Assembly: GCA_016195265.1 (NCBI GenBank)
Contig: JACPZW010000027.1
Span: forward strand, 62,001-126,000
Source: Acidobacteriota bacterium
GTDB lineage: Bacteria > Acidobacteriota > Vicinamibacteria > Vicinamibacterales > CAVVIG01
Length of the DNA: 64,000 nt
Direction of reading: 5' to 3'
The notes under the pieces are model-generated. The model was not told the origin of the DNA, made no database searches, and saw only the letters and a program-made list of their open reading frames with translations. Below are positions 56,479-63,970 of the stretch, piece by piece (position 1 is the stretch's first letter; every line of letters starts with the position of its first letter). The position numbers and the translations under genes were made by a program.

Positions 56479-57257
56479 TCCTCGATGGGTCGTTCCGGGA
56501 GTAACGTCTCCGCGATCCGGCAGGCCGCCTCGTGCGCCCGTTGCAACGGAAGCTGGTCGAGCCCCATCCGGCGGAACTCAGCGAGATAGGGCGCCGCAGC
56601 CTGTTGATACGCGCCGACACGTTTCCGGTCCGCTTGCTGAAGCTCGTCGAGTTCCTGGGCCAGCGCCGCGACAACGGAGCCACGCGCAGCTCCGCTCGCA
56701 GCGGCTCGCACACTCGGCCGGCGCGACCCGCGGCCCACGCTCCCGGCCAGGCCCAGAATCCGATCGACGTCGGTCGTCCACTCGATCTCCGCGTCAGGCG
56801 GCAACTGACGCGCCAGCTCGCCGATGACGGCGTAGTCCTTCGCGCGCCCGGTCTGTTTGAGCCGGATGAGCGTTTCGCGATCGACAACAGGAAAGTCCGA
56901 CGGCGTCGCGGAATGCTGAAAGAGGGCTGCGATCGCGTCAGATGATACGCGCGGGGGCTTCGAGACGAAGTCGCAGCGAATCCGCCGTTTGCGTTCGTCC
57001 AGATACTCGAAATGGCTCGACCAGCCGCCGCGCAACCAGCGCACGTCGAGCGGCGCCGCAGGCCGGTAGTGCGCACCCCGCTCCGAGAGCACCGACAGCA
57101 CACGACGGCATGCCTCGGGCGTGTTGCGCACGATCCAGTCGCCATCCTTGCTCATGATCGCGAGCCGGTAGTACACAACCGCCTGACCCGAGGACAGCGC
57201 GGCCACCGGGCCCAGCCGATTGAATTCCCGCGTGAGCTCGAAGTAGACGTTCGTCAC
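56475..57257 (-). CDS. Putative nucleotidyltransferase-fold protein
   Basis: A 260-residue protein. N-terminal FELTREFNRLGPVAALSSGQAVVYYRLAIMSKDGDWIVR has an S-G followed by D-x-D-like KDGDW. Later GGWSSHFEYLDERKRRIRCDFVSKPPR could supply the third acidic residue (RCDFV), and KDYAVIGELARQL is the kind of helix found after such cores. I read it as a distant nucleotidyltransferase domain, similar to others annotated only as hypothetical, with a C-terminal helical part (ELDELQQADRKRVGAYQQ). It is coupled to a small acidic gene. Activity is unproven, since GS-X9-DXD is not exact. Confidence 0.55.
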   Translation of the reverse strand: MTNVYFELTREFNRLGPVAALSSGQAVVYYRLAIMSKDGDWIVRNTPEACRRVLSVLSERGAHYRPAAPLDVRWLRGGWSSHFEYLDERKRRIRCDFVSKPPRVSSDAIAALFQHSATPSDFPVVDRETLIRLKQTGRAKDYAVIGELARQLPPDAEIEWTTDVDRILGLAGSVGRGSRRPSVRAAASGAARGSVVAALAQELDELQQADRKRVGAYQQAAAPYLAEFRRMGLDQLPLQRAHEAACRIAETLLPERPIEE

Positions 57258-57362
57258 GCCTTTTCGAGTATAAGGCGATCGACACGCGCCTGAACCGGAC
57301 AGTCGCGATCAGATCGCGGGACGCGTCACGTTTTGAAGTGCGGCTCGGCTGAAAGGCTTGCC
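57258..57362. other. Short gap with a GTAGGGCAAGCC palindrome
   Basis: Ends with CGGCTGAAAGGCTTGCCCTAC (57346 onward), a GTAG-headed imperfect hairpin on the minus strand. It supplies the TAG stop of the gene at 57363. Confidence 0.6.
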
Positions 57363-57974
57363 CTACGTCCGGAGCGGTGATGTAGCGCGAGGCTTTCCGC
57401 CGAGCGCGATCCACGCCGCAGTGGCTGCGGCCTTTTCCTCCGCGCGCCAGGGTTTGCCGAGCGTCTCGCCGAAGCCGGCCATCACCTTATCTATGTGAGC
57501 CGCCGATCGGCCGAGGTCGGCCGCGGCCCTTTTCGCGAGCGTCTTTTCGACGATGACGTCGCAGGCGATGCCGTGCGATAGCAGCGCGTCCTCGAGCGCG
57601 GTTCGAAACAGACGACCTTCGTTCGCGTGCGCGCGCATGTGGGGACTGCCGATCGTCGCGGGATCGACGACGCTGCCGACGACGAGCGCAGCTCTTTGAA
57701 GCGCGAGGCCTTCAGCCGAGCGACGTACGTCAGCCACCAAATCCTCAACCGACTTCTTCGCGCACCGCTTCACGATCTTTACGCGGCGCGCGATCTCGCC
57801 CTCGTCGGTTTCGGTTTTGAACATCCGACTGTGATACGGCTGCCGCGTCCACGGTTCTTTCGGATCAGACATCGCGACCATGTGCCGGGCGACGGCACGG
57901 GGCGCCCGCGCCGGTCCGGCCACGACGATCGCGACCGCAAATCCGGATTTGACTTTGAAACCGATCGTCAGCAC
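57363..57974 (-). CDS. Conserved hypothetical protein
   Basis: A 203-residue protein. N-terminal TIGFKVKSGFAVAIVVAGPARAPRAVARHMVAMSDPKEPWTRQPYHS resembles a family of uncharacterised proteins I know by the GxKVKSGWA...SDPxxPESRQPYH pattern. The rest is helical (ALQRAALVVGSVVDPATI, GRLFRTALEDALLSHGI) and may form an ATPase/acetate kinase-type or nuclease-like small domain; I cannot decide. GTG 57974 lies within a GCACTCC-word array and is chosen because the conserved region begins right after it. Confidence 0.65.
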   Translation of the reverse strand: MLTIGFKVKSGFAVAIVVAGPARAPRAVARHMVAMSDPKEPWTRQPYHSRMFKTETDEGEIARRVKIVKRCAKKSVEDLVADVRRSAEGLALQRAALVVGSVVDPATIGSPHMRAHANEGRLFRTALEDALLSHGIACDVIVEKTLAKRAAADLGRSAAHIDKVMAGFGETLGKPWRAEEKAAATAAWIALGGKPRATSPLRT

Positions 57975-58025
57975 CCCGCACTCCGCACCGGCACCAGGCA
58001 CTCCGCACGCAGCACCCGGCACCTA
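57971..58025. repeat. 7-base word array GCACTCC
   Basis: Units GCACCCC, GCACTCC, GCACCGg (6 bases), GCACCAG, GCACTCC, GCACGCA, GCACCCG, GCACCTA. One 6-base slip, otherwise 7-base phase. It holds the GTG start of the gene on its left and the TAG stop of the PEP-mutase-like gene on its right. Confidence 0.88.
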
Positions 58026-58841
58026 TTTCATCAGCTCATTCACTTCCGCGTACGGAATCGCGTGCCGCGTGAACGTCTCGTACGTGCCGCGCGTCTTCAG
58101 TTCCTTCGCGATGTCCCGCACCAGCGCCATCGTCGCGCGATGCGGACCGGATCCCACGCTGACGCGCGCGACGCCGAGGCTTTCGAGCTCGGCGATCGGC
58201 GGCGCGCCGGCCGTCGCCAGGATGTTGATCGGCCCGCCGATGCCATCGACCAGCGCCGCGATCGTCCCGCGATCGCGGACGCCGGGCACGAACACGCAGT
58301 CGGCGCCGGCGGCGAGGTAGGCCCGGCCTCGCTCGACGGCGACGGTCAGCCGCGTGTCCGGCGCGCCGATCTCGTGCAGGAACACGTCGGTCCGCGCGTT
58401 GATGACGACCGGCACGCCGGCCGTCCTCGTCGCTTTCGCGACCGCGGTGATCTTCGATGTCTGAGTGCCGAGCGGCTCGAGCTGGGCAGAGCCCGGCAGC
58501 AGGTCCTCGAGGTTGATCCCCACCGCGCCGGCTGCCGCGACACGGAGCACGACGTCGGCGACCGCGTCGGGCGTCGTCGCGTAGGCGTGCTCGATGTCCG
58601 CGGTCACCGGGACGCGGACGGCGCGCGCGATGCGCGCGACGGCGTCGATCATCTCGTGCGCCGGGACGGCGCCGCCGTCGGGGTACCCGAGCGTCGCGGC
58701 GACGCCGGCGCTCGTCGTTGCAATGGCCGGGAATCCTTCTGCTTCGAAGAGTCGCGCGGACACGGCATCCCACGCGTTGGGAAGAACGAGGATCGGTGGG
58801 GTCTTGTGCAGCGCGCGCAGGCGCTCGGTCTTGTCGGACAT
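58023..58841 (-). CDS. Isocitrate lyase/PEP mutase-superfamily protein
   Basis: A 272-residue TIM barrel: PPILVLPNAWDAVSARLFEAEGFPAIATTSAGVAATLGYPDGG (substrate loop), VPVTADIEHAYA (metal Asp region, about 82), GINLEDLLPG (about 112), VVINARTDVFL (about 146) and CVFVPGVRDRG. The motif D/E-x-E-x-GYG is changed to DIEHAYA. The clade includes methylisocitrate lyase, oxaloacetate hydrolase, PEP mutase and carboxyvinyl-carboxyphosphonate mutase. The KKCGH loop of lyases is absent. Function is unknown, but the family suggests C-C or C-P bond chemistry on an oxoacid. Confidence 0.88.
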   Translation of the reverse strand: MSDKTERLRALHKTPPILVLPNAWDAVSARLFEAEGFPAIATTSAGVAATLGYPDGGAVPAHEMIDAVARIARAVRVPVTADIEHAYATTPDAVADVVLRVAAAGAVGINLEDLLPGSAQLEPLGTQTSKITAVAKATRTAGVPVVINARTDVFLHEIGAPDTRLTVAVERGRAYLAAGADCVFVPGVRDRGTIAALVDGIGGPINILATAGAPPIAELESLGVARVSVGSGPHRATMALVRDIAKELKTRGTYETFTRHAIPYAEVNELMK

Positions 58842-58874
58842 TCAGCCAGTATAACGGCGGGAAGAAAGACAATG

Positions 58875-58901
58875 AACGCAGAGAGCGCTGAGCACGCAGA
58901 G
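58875..58901. repeat. 9-base word array AACGCAGAG
   Basis: AACGCAGAG, AGCGCTGAG, CACGCAGAG in phase, upstream of the PEP-mutase-like gene and just before the double hairpin. Confidence 0.8.
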
Positions 58902-58903
58902 CA

Positions 58904-58962
58904 GTAGGCCGGGTCCTTTCGGACCCGGCGCGGTCCGGCGGGTCCAAAAGGACCCGCCCTAC
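58904..58962. repeat. GTAGG double-hairpin element
   Basis: GTAGGCCGGGTCC/GGACCCGGC, spacer GCGGTCC, GGCGGGTCC/GGACCCGCCCTAC. It follows the ADOP copy 6 stop (58974) by 12 bases. Confidence 0.92.
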
Positions 58963-58973
58963 ATCCGCCGTCG

Positions 58974-61667
58974 TTAGTCTCTTTTCAGCACGACCGCCGG
59001 ATCGATGGACACGACGCGATGTGCCGGCAGATACGTCGCCACGAATCCTCCGGCGCCGACGACGGCGAGCACGGCCAGGTAGGTCAGCGGATCGATCGCG
59101 CCCACGCCGAACAGAATGTTGCGCATCGTCAGGCCGATCGCCCAGCCGCCAAGCAGGCCAAGCACGACGCCGATCCCGATCAGCCGGAAGCTGCGGCCCA
59201 TGATCAGCCTGACGACTCCGGGCGCGGTCGCGCCGAGCGCGAGCCGCACGCCGATTTCGTGGCGGCGCTGGCCGATCGAGAACGCCGTCACGCCGTAGAT
59301 GCCGGTGATCGCGACGATGAGGCCGATCGCGGCGAAGCTGCCGAACAGCACCATGATCAAATCCTGCGAGCGCAGCTCCTCCTTGATCTCGTCGCTGAAG
59401 GTCCGAATGTCGGACACGGCCAGATCGCGATCGGCCGCTCGGAGCGCGTCGCGCAGGGCCGGCGCGACGGTGACCGCGGACGCGTCGCCCGCCACGCGCA
59501 CTTCGAACGCGACGCTCGTGAGCGGGCGGCGCGCGAGCGGCCGGTAGATCCGCGGCGGCGGCGGCTCGTTGACCGAGGGGCTGAGCACGTTGTCCACGAT
59601 CCCCACAATCTCGATCGCGTCGCCCGACACCCGCCCGTCGGGGTCGGCCATCGTCACGTGCGCGCCGATCGGCGACTCGCCGGGCCAATAGCGTCGCGCC
59701 GCTTCACGATTGACGACGGCCACGTTCCAGCCGGACGCGCGATCCTCGGGGCGCCACATCCGTCCTTCGAGCACGCGCACGTCGATCGCCTGCGCGTATT
59801 CGCCCGCCGTGGCGGCCTCGGACATCCACGGCAGATCTTTCGCCTGCGGCAGGGGCCTTCCGGCGATCGCGAAGCGCCGCGCCGGTTCGCTGTCGATCAC
59901 GGGCAATCCCGTGCTCGCTCCGGCGGCGACCACACCGGGCACGGCGGCAAAGCGATCGAGGATCGATTCGACCGTGCGGAACCGCGCCTCGTCGTCGGTG
60001 TACTTCGGCGGATCGAATCGGACGTGCAGCGTCAGCAGACCGTCCGCGGTGACGCCGACCGGCACGTGCTCCATCGCGACGACCGTGCGCACGATGAGTC
60101 CGGACACGATGAGCACGGCGAACGCGAATCCCACCTGGACCACGACGAGGACACTGCGGCTGCGTCCGCCGCGGACCGACGAAGCGGCGTCGCGTCCGCC
60201 GTCCTTGAGGTCCTCGTTGAGGTTCGGCCGCGACGACTGCAGCGCCGGCATCACGCCGAACAACACGGGCGCGAGCAAAGACAGGAAGAAGGCAAAAGTC
60301 AGAAGGTTGAAGTTGATTGCGAGATTCTGGAAGTAACGTTCGATCGACAGCGCTCGAAACGAGCTGAGACCGAGGTATGCGAGCAGGAGGCCGAGACCGC
60401 CGCTCGCGAGACCGAGCAGCAGGCCTTCGAGGACGAGCTGACGCACGAGCCGCCCGCGCGACGCGCCCAGCGCGACGCGGACGGCGATCTCGCGCCGCCT
60501 CGCGCTCGCGCGCGCCAGCATCACGGTGGCGACGTTCGCGCACGCCACGAGCAGCACGAGGCCGACGACCGTCGTCAGCAGCGCGAGCAGCACCCACGTC
60601 GCCGTGCCGACGGTCGCATCACGTCCCGAGAGCACCAGCCACTGACGGCCGGCGTTGGTCACCGGATAGGTCTGCTGGAGCCGCTCGTCGATCGTGCGCA
60701 GCTCGGCCTGCGCGCCCGCGAGCGTCGCCTCCGGCTTCAAGAGGCCGAAGACGATGAGCGACAGGTCGTCGCGCCGCGCCGAGGGGCGCAGTTCGAGCGG
60801 CAGCCAGACGTCGGTCTGCCCGATGTTGCCGAGCTCGATGTCGGGCGTCAGCACGCCGATCACGGCGTAGCTGCGTCCGTTGAGCGTCAGGGTCTGATCG
60901 ATGGCGGAGTCGGCGCCGGTGAAATGCGTCTTCCAGAAATGATCGCTGAGCACGGCGACGCGGCCGCGATCGAAAGCGTCCTCACCGTCGAGGAACGCGC
61001 GGCCCCTGATCACCGGCACGCCCCAGACGCGAAAATGATTGGCGGTCACGTACGCGACGTTGATCGCGCGGGGATCGCCCGATCCGGTCAGCGACACCTG
61101 CTGGCGCGACATCGCGGACAGCCCATCGAGCGACGTGCTCTGCGCGCGCATGTCGAGAAAGTCGGGAATGGAGACGGGCTGCCGATCCTGACCGTGCTGC
61201 GCGCTGATCGTGTAGACCGCGACGAGGCGCTTGATGTTGCCGAGCGGCAGCGGGCGCAGTAGCAAGAGATCGGTGAAACCGAACACGATCGTGTTGGCCG
61301 CGATCGCGAGCGCCAGCGTGAAGACGACGACCAGCGCCGTGGCCGGCTCCTTCACGATCAGCCGCGCGCCGAAGCGGACGTCCTGCCAGATGCCGGACCA
61401 CACGCCGTCGCGCGATCCGCCGCCGAGCGGCAGCGGATCGAGCGGCGGACGCTCGACGTCCACGAGCTCGCGCACGAGATTCTTTTCGTCGAGCTCGTTC
61501 AGCGCCGCCAGCCGCGCGGCGTCGTCCGGCGCGCCGCCCGCGCGCAGTTCGTCGTAGCGATCCTGCAGATGCTGCGACAGCTCGTCGACGATCTCGAGGC
61601 GCCGCGCCGCATCGATGCGCGCACCCGCCAGCCGATCCTCAATCGCGCGTTTCCAGTTGGGGATCAT
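58974..61667 (-). CDS. ADOP-type ABC permease with N-terminal prefix domain, copy 6
   Basis: An 897-residue permease. The first 85 residues form the ADOP permease prefix domain (IEDRLAGARIDAARRLEIVDELSQHLQDRYDELRAGG), a cytoplasmic helical module linked to PadR-associated copies. Then the usual order: helix DVRFGARLIVKEPATALVVVFTLALAIAANTIVFGF, MacB periplasmic domain, FtsX core LVLLVACANVATVMLARASARRREIAVRVALGASRGRLVRQL, second periplasmic domain (ARRYWPGESPIGAHVTM), and C-terminal HEIGVRLALGATAPGVVRLIMG, ending SIDPAVVLKRD. It is transcribed just downstream of padR on the same strand, the classic PadR-ADOP pair, so it is probably de-repressed by a PadR ligand. Confidence 0.95.
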   Translation of the reverse strand: MIPNWKRAIEDRLAGARIDAARRLEIVDELSQHLQDRYDELRAGGAPDDAARLAALNELDEKNLVRELVDVERPPLDPLPLGGGSRDGVWSGIWQDVRFGARLIVKEPATALVVVFTLALAIAANTIVFGFTDLLLLRPLPLGNIKRLVAVYTISAQHGQDRQPVSIPDFLDMRAQSTSLDGLSAMSRQQVSLTGSGDPRAINVAYVTANHFRVWGVPVIRGRAFLDGEDAFDRGRVAVLSDHFWKTHFTGADSAIDQTLTLNGRSYAVIGVLTPDIELGNIGQTDVWLPLELRPSARRDDLSLIVFGLLKPEATLAGAQAELRTIDERLQQTYPVTNAGRQWLVLSGRDATVGTATWVLLALLTTVVGLVLLVACANVATVMLARASARRREIAVRVALGASRGRLVRQLVLEGLLLGLASGGLGLLLAYLGLSSFRALSIERYFQNLAINFNLLTFAFFLSLLAPVLFGVMPALQSSRPNLNEDLKDGGRDAASSVRGGRSRSVLVVVQVGFAFAVLIVSGLIVRTVVAMEHVPVGVTADGLLTLHVRFDPPKYTDDEARFRTVESILDRFAAVPGVVAAGASTGLPVIDSEPARRFAIAGRPLPQAKDLPWMSEAATAGEYAQAIDVRVLEGRMWRPEDRASGWNVAVVNREAARRYWPGESPIGAHVTMADPDGRVSGDAIEIVGIVDNVLSPSVNEPPPPRIYRPLARRPLTSVAFEVRVAGDASAVTVAPALRDALRAADRDLAVSDIRTFSDEIKEELRSQDLIMVLFGSFAAIGLIVAITGIYGVTAFSIGQRRHEIGVRLALGATAPGVVRLIMGRSFRLIGIGVVLGLLGGWAIGLTMRNILFGVGAIDPLTYLAVLAVVGAGGFVATYLPAHRVVSIDPAVVLKRD

Positions 61668-61669
61668 GA

Positions 61670-61704
61670 GATTTCAGATTGCAGAATTCAGGTTTCAGAC
61701 TGGG
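61670..61704. repeat. 7-base word array GATTTCA after the ADOP start
   Basis: GATTTCA, GATTGCA, GAATTCA, GGTTTCA, GACTGGG in phase, immediately upstream of the ADOP ATG (61667). It uses the ATTCAGA word also seen at 2732. Confidence 0.9.
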
Positions 61705-61728
61705 GAACGGCACCCCGTACCCAGCACA

Positions 61729-61756
61729 GCACCACGCACCACGCACCACGCACCCG
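61729..61756. repeat. 7-base word array GCACCAC
   Basis: GCACCAC three times and GCACCCG, in phase. It is the reverse complement of the word at 62171-62252, so the padR gene is flanked by inverted arrays. Confidence 0.9.
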
Positions 61757-61759
61757 GCT

Positions 61760-62113
61760 TTACACACTCTCCAGACCCGCGATCCGACTAATGGCCTGCG
61801 CGAATTCCTTCCACGTGTCGCGCTGCGATGCGAGCACGTTCGCGCCCACAGACGTCAGCTTGTAGTAGCGCCGGCGCCGGAGCCCCGCCTTCTCGATCCA
61901 GCGGCCCTGAATCCAGCCGCGCTTCTCGAGCCGGTAGAGCAGCGGATAGAGGGACGCGACGCGGAACGTCAGCACGCCGCCCGAGCGCGCCTCGATCAGC
62001 TTGCTCAGGTCGTAGCCGTGGCGCGGCTGGGCTTCGAGCAGCGAGAGGATGAGCAGTTCGGCGCTGCCCTTCTTCAACTCGCGGTCCAGCATCCGGGACT
62101 TTATGTATCGCAT
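61760..62113 (-). CDS. PadR-family transcriptional regulator
   Basis: A 117-residue winged-helix repressor: LKKGSAELLILSLLEAQPRHGYDLSKLIEARSGGVLTFRVASLYPLLYRLEKRGWIQGRW is the PadR core, with the typical GYDLSK and SLYPLLYRLE, then YYKLTSVGANVL and a C-terminal dimer helix. PadR proteins control efflux and envelope genes in response to small molecules. The next gene on the strand is an ADOP permease with a prefix domain. ATG 62113 overlaps the putative operator; ATG 62092 (MLDRELKKGS) would lie fully inside the coding part and fits the family start better. Confidence 0.9.
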   Translation of the reverse strand: MRYIKSRMLDRELKKGSAELLILSLLEAQPRHGYDLSKLIEARSGGVLTFRVASLYPLLYRLEKRGWIQGRWIEKAGLRRRRYYKLTSVGANVLASQRDTWKEFAQAISRIAGLESV

Positions 62114-62122
62114 AGCGACATA
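62102..62122. promoter_or_regulatory. Putative PadR operator
   Basis: TATGTATCGCATAGCGACATA has outer arms TATGT and ACATA around an 11-base centre. ATGT...ACAT is the known half-site pattern of PadR proteins. It overlaps the first ATG of padR, suggesting autoregulation and, if transcription runs on, control of the downstream ADOP. Confidence 0.55.
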
Positions 62123-62170
62123 TTGCTAAAGACCATAAGACGAGGTCAAGAAGAGAATGGTTGGCAGACC

Positions 62171-62252
62171 GGTGCTGCGTGCCGGGTGCGTGGTGCCGGG
62201 TGCCGTGCCGAGTGCTGGGTGTTGGGTGCTGGGTGTTGGGTGCCGCGTGCGC
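62171..62252. repeat. 7-base word array GGTGCTG
   Basis: Eleven units of GGTGCCG/GGTGCTG/GGTGTTG, with one five-base slip at 62206-62210. It lies in the divergent padR-sigma gap and is longer than needed for a promoter. Confidence 0.9.
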
Positions 62253-62301
62253 GTTAACATCGTGCCGTCGTGTGCCGTCTTGCCTCGAGAGCGAACTTCG
62301 C

Positions 62302-62907
62302 GTGGAGCATGTCCTCGAATTCGGTCGCCCCGTGCTGAGGTTTCCGGCTGCCGGGTCCCGGGACCAGGGCGCGCGCTCGCTGGGCGAAACCCTGCAGGCC
62401 GTTGCCGCCGGTGACCAGGACGCGTTCACGCGCCTCTACGCCGACTACTCACGCATGGTGCACGCGATCCTGCTCGGACGCGTGCCGGGGCGCGACGTGG
62501 ACGATCTGGTACAGGACGTCTTCCTCACGGCGTACACGCGCCTCGCCGGCCTGCGCAATCCGGACGCGTTCGGCGGCTGGCTCGCGGCCATCGCGCGCAA
62601 TCGCGCGACCGATCACCTGCGCCAGGCGCGCGAGCAGGAACGGTTGCCGGACGAGATGCCCGGCGGCGAATCCATCGACGCCGAGACGTTCGCCGTGCTC
62701 GAGATCGTCAGGAAGCTGCCGGAGACGTACCGCGAGACTCTGGTGATGCGGCTCGTCGAAGGGATGTCGGGCCAGGAGATTGCCGATCGCACCGGGCTCA
62801 GTCCCGGATCGGTGCGCGTGAACCTGCACCGTGGGATGAAGTTGTTGAGAGAGAAGCTCGGTCCGGCGAAGCCGGACACGACCGTTCATGAGTCAGGCAA
62901 TGGATAA
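62302..62907 (+). CDS. ECF-type RNA polymerase sigma factor
   Basis: A 201-residue sigma factor. Region 2: AFTRLYADYSRMVHAILLGRVPGRDVDDLVQDVFLTAYTRLAGLRNPDAFGGWLAAIARNRATDHLRQARE. Region 4: LEIVRKLPETYRETLVMRLVEGMSGQEIADRTGLSPGSVRVNLHRGMKLLREKL (both quoted in pieces: core VDDLVQDVFLTAY and GLSPGSVRVNLHRG). The start is uncertain: GTG 62302 (VEHVLEFG) or GTG 62332; upstream the frame crosses a heptamer array and is not coding. It overlaps the FecR-like partner gene by 20 bases, so it is a sigma/anti-sigma type pair. Confidence 0.9.
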   Translation: MEHVLEFGRPVLRFPAAGSRDQGARSLGETLQAVAAGDQDAFTRLYADYSRMVHAILLGRVPGRDVDDLVQDVFLTAYTRLAGLRNPDAFGGWLAAIARNRATDHLRQAREQERLPDEMPGGESIDAETFAVLEIVRKLPETYRETLVMRLVEGMSGQEIADRTGLSPGSVRVNLHRGMKLLREKLGPAKPDTTVHESGNG

Positions 62908-63934
62908 CGACTACTTGTGGGATCCGTCGGCGCCACCCGACCCCGAGGTCGAACGGCTGGAGCAGATGCTCGGCCGACTGCGATCGACGACGCCTGCTCC
63001 ATCCATCGCGGACCTGGTCCGGCGAATGCCGGGCCATGACGTTCTCCGATGGCGCACGGCTCGCTTTCTCGGCCCGGCGCTCGCCGCCGCTGCCGCGGTG
63101 GTGTTGATGATTGCCGCCTCGTGGCAATCGATGCGGACGCTGCACCTGGCGCCGGGGTGGGACGTGGCGAGCCTCGAGGGCCAGCCGCGCATCGGCTCGG
63201 CGATCGTCGCCGACATCGGCCGCCTCGCCGTCGGCCAGACGCTGACGACCGACGCCTCGTCGCGCGCGCGGCTGGACATCAGCACGCTCGGCGCGGTGAC
63301 CGTGGAAACGAACTCGCGCGTGCGCCTCGTCGCCACGCGCGCGGATCATTTCCGGCTCGCGCTCGAACGCGGCACGCTCCACGCCGTCATCGTCGCGCCG
63401 CCCCGGCAGTTCGTCGTCGACACGCCGTCGTCTCGCGCCACAGATCTTGGTTGCGCCTACATGCTCCACGTGGACGAAGACGGAACAGGACTGCTGAGCG
63501 TGACGGCGGGCTGGGTGTCGTTCGAATCGAAGGGACGCGAGTCGTTCGTGCCGGCCGGCGCGTCCGCGCGCACCGATCCAGATCACGGTCCAGGCACGCC
63601 GCGCTACGACGTGACCGACCAGCGCTTTCGTGACGAGCTGGATTTCGTCGACGAGGGCCCGCGCATGGAAGGGTACGCGTCGGCGCTCGCGTACGTGCTC
63701 GAGCACGCGAGCGTCCACGACGCGATGACGCTGTGGCACCTGATCCCGCGCGTCGCCCCCTCCGATCGCGGCGCCGTCGTCGACGCGCTCGCCGCGCGCG
63801 CGCCGATGCCTACGTCAGTTTCGCGCGACGCAGTCATGCGGCTCGACAAGGCCGCGCTCGATCAATGGTGGGACTCGCTGGGCCTGCAGGACGCGAGTTG
63901 GTGGAGATTGTGGAAGAGCGAATTGGGTAAGTGA
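62888..63934 (+). CDS. FecR-like membrane protein, probable anti-sigma partner
   Basis: A 348-residue protein. Residues 1-55 are cytoplasmic and acidic, with a single membrane helix (FLGPALAAAAAVVLMIAASW, about 59-78). Residues about 95-215 form a FecR beta-sandwich (LAVGQTLTTDASSRARLDISTLGAVTVETNSRVRLV, LERGTLHAVIVAPPRQFVVDTPSSRATDLGCAYML). The C-terminal 130 residues are helical (ALAYVLEHASVHDAMTLWHLI). FecR proteins transmit envelope signals to ECF factors. The 20-base overlap with the sigma gene supports direct partnership. The TGA stop lies in an 8-base word array. Confidence 0.88.
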   Translation: MSQAMDNDYLWDPSAPPDPEVERLEQMLGRLRSTTPAPSIADLVRRMPGHDVLRWRTARFLGPALAAAAAVVLMIAASWQSMRTLHLAPGWDVASLEGQPRIGSAIVADIGRLAVGQTLTTDASSRARLDISTLGAVTVETNSRVRLVATRADHFRLALERGTLHAVIVAPPRQFVVDTPSSRATDLGCAYMLHVDEDGTGLLSVTAGWVSFESKGRESFVPAGASARTDPDHGPGTPRYDVTDQRFRDELDFVDEGPRMEGYASALAYVLEHASVHDAMTLWHLIPRVAPSDRGAVVDALAARAPMPTSVSRDAVMRLDKAALDQWWDSLGLQDASWWRLWKSELGK

Positions 63935-63970
63935 GTAAGTGGGTAATTGGGTAAGCGAGTATTGGTAATG
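63923..63970. repeat. 8-base word array TTGGGTAA
   Basis: Six units (TTGGGTAA, GTGAGTAA, GTGGGTAA, TTGGGTAA, GCGAGTAT, TGGTAATG) in strict phase. Unit 2 has the FecR TGA (63932-63934), unit 6 the ATG of the next gene (63968-63970). Confidence 0.92.

Noticed and set aside
57363-58907. 426-codon + strand frame across the PEP-mutase-like gene
   Set aside because: Antisense shadow. The minus-strand genes have clear family motifs.
2732-63970. CRISPR array interpretation of the tandem words
   Set aside because: Units are 7-11 bases with no spacers, there are no 28-37 base repeats, and no cas genes are present.
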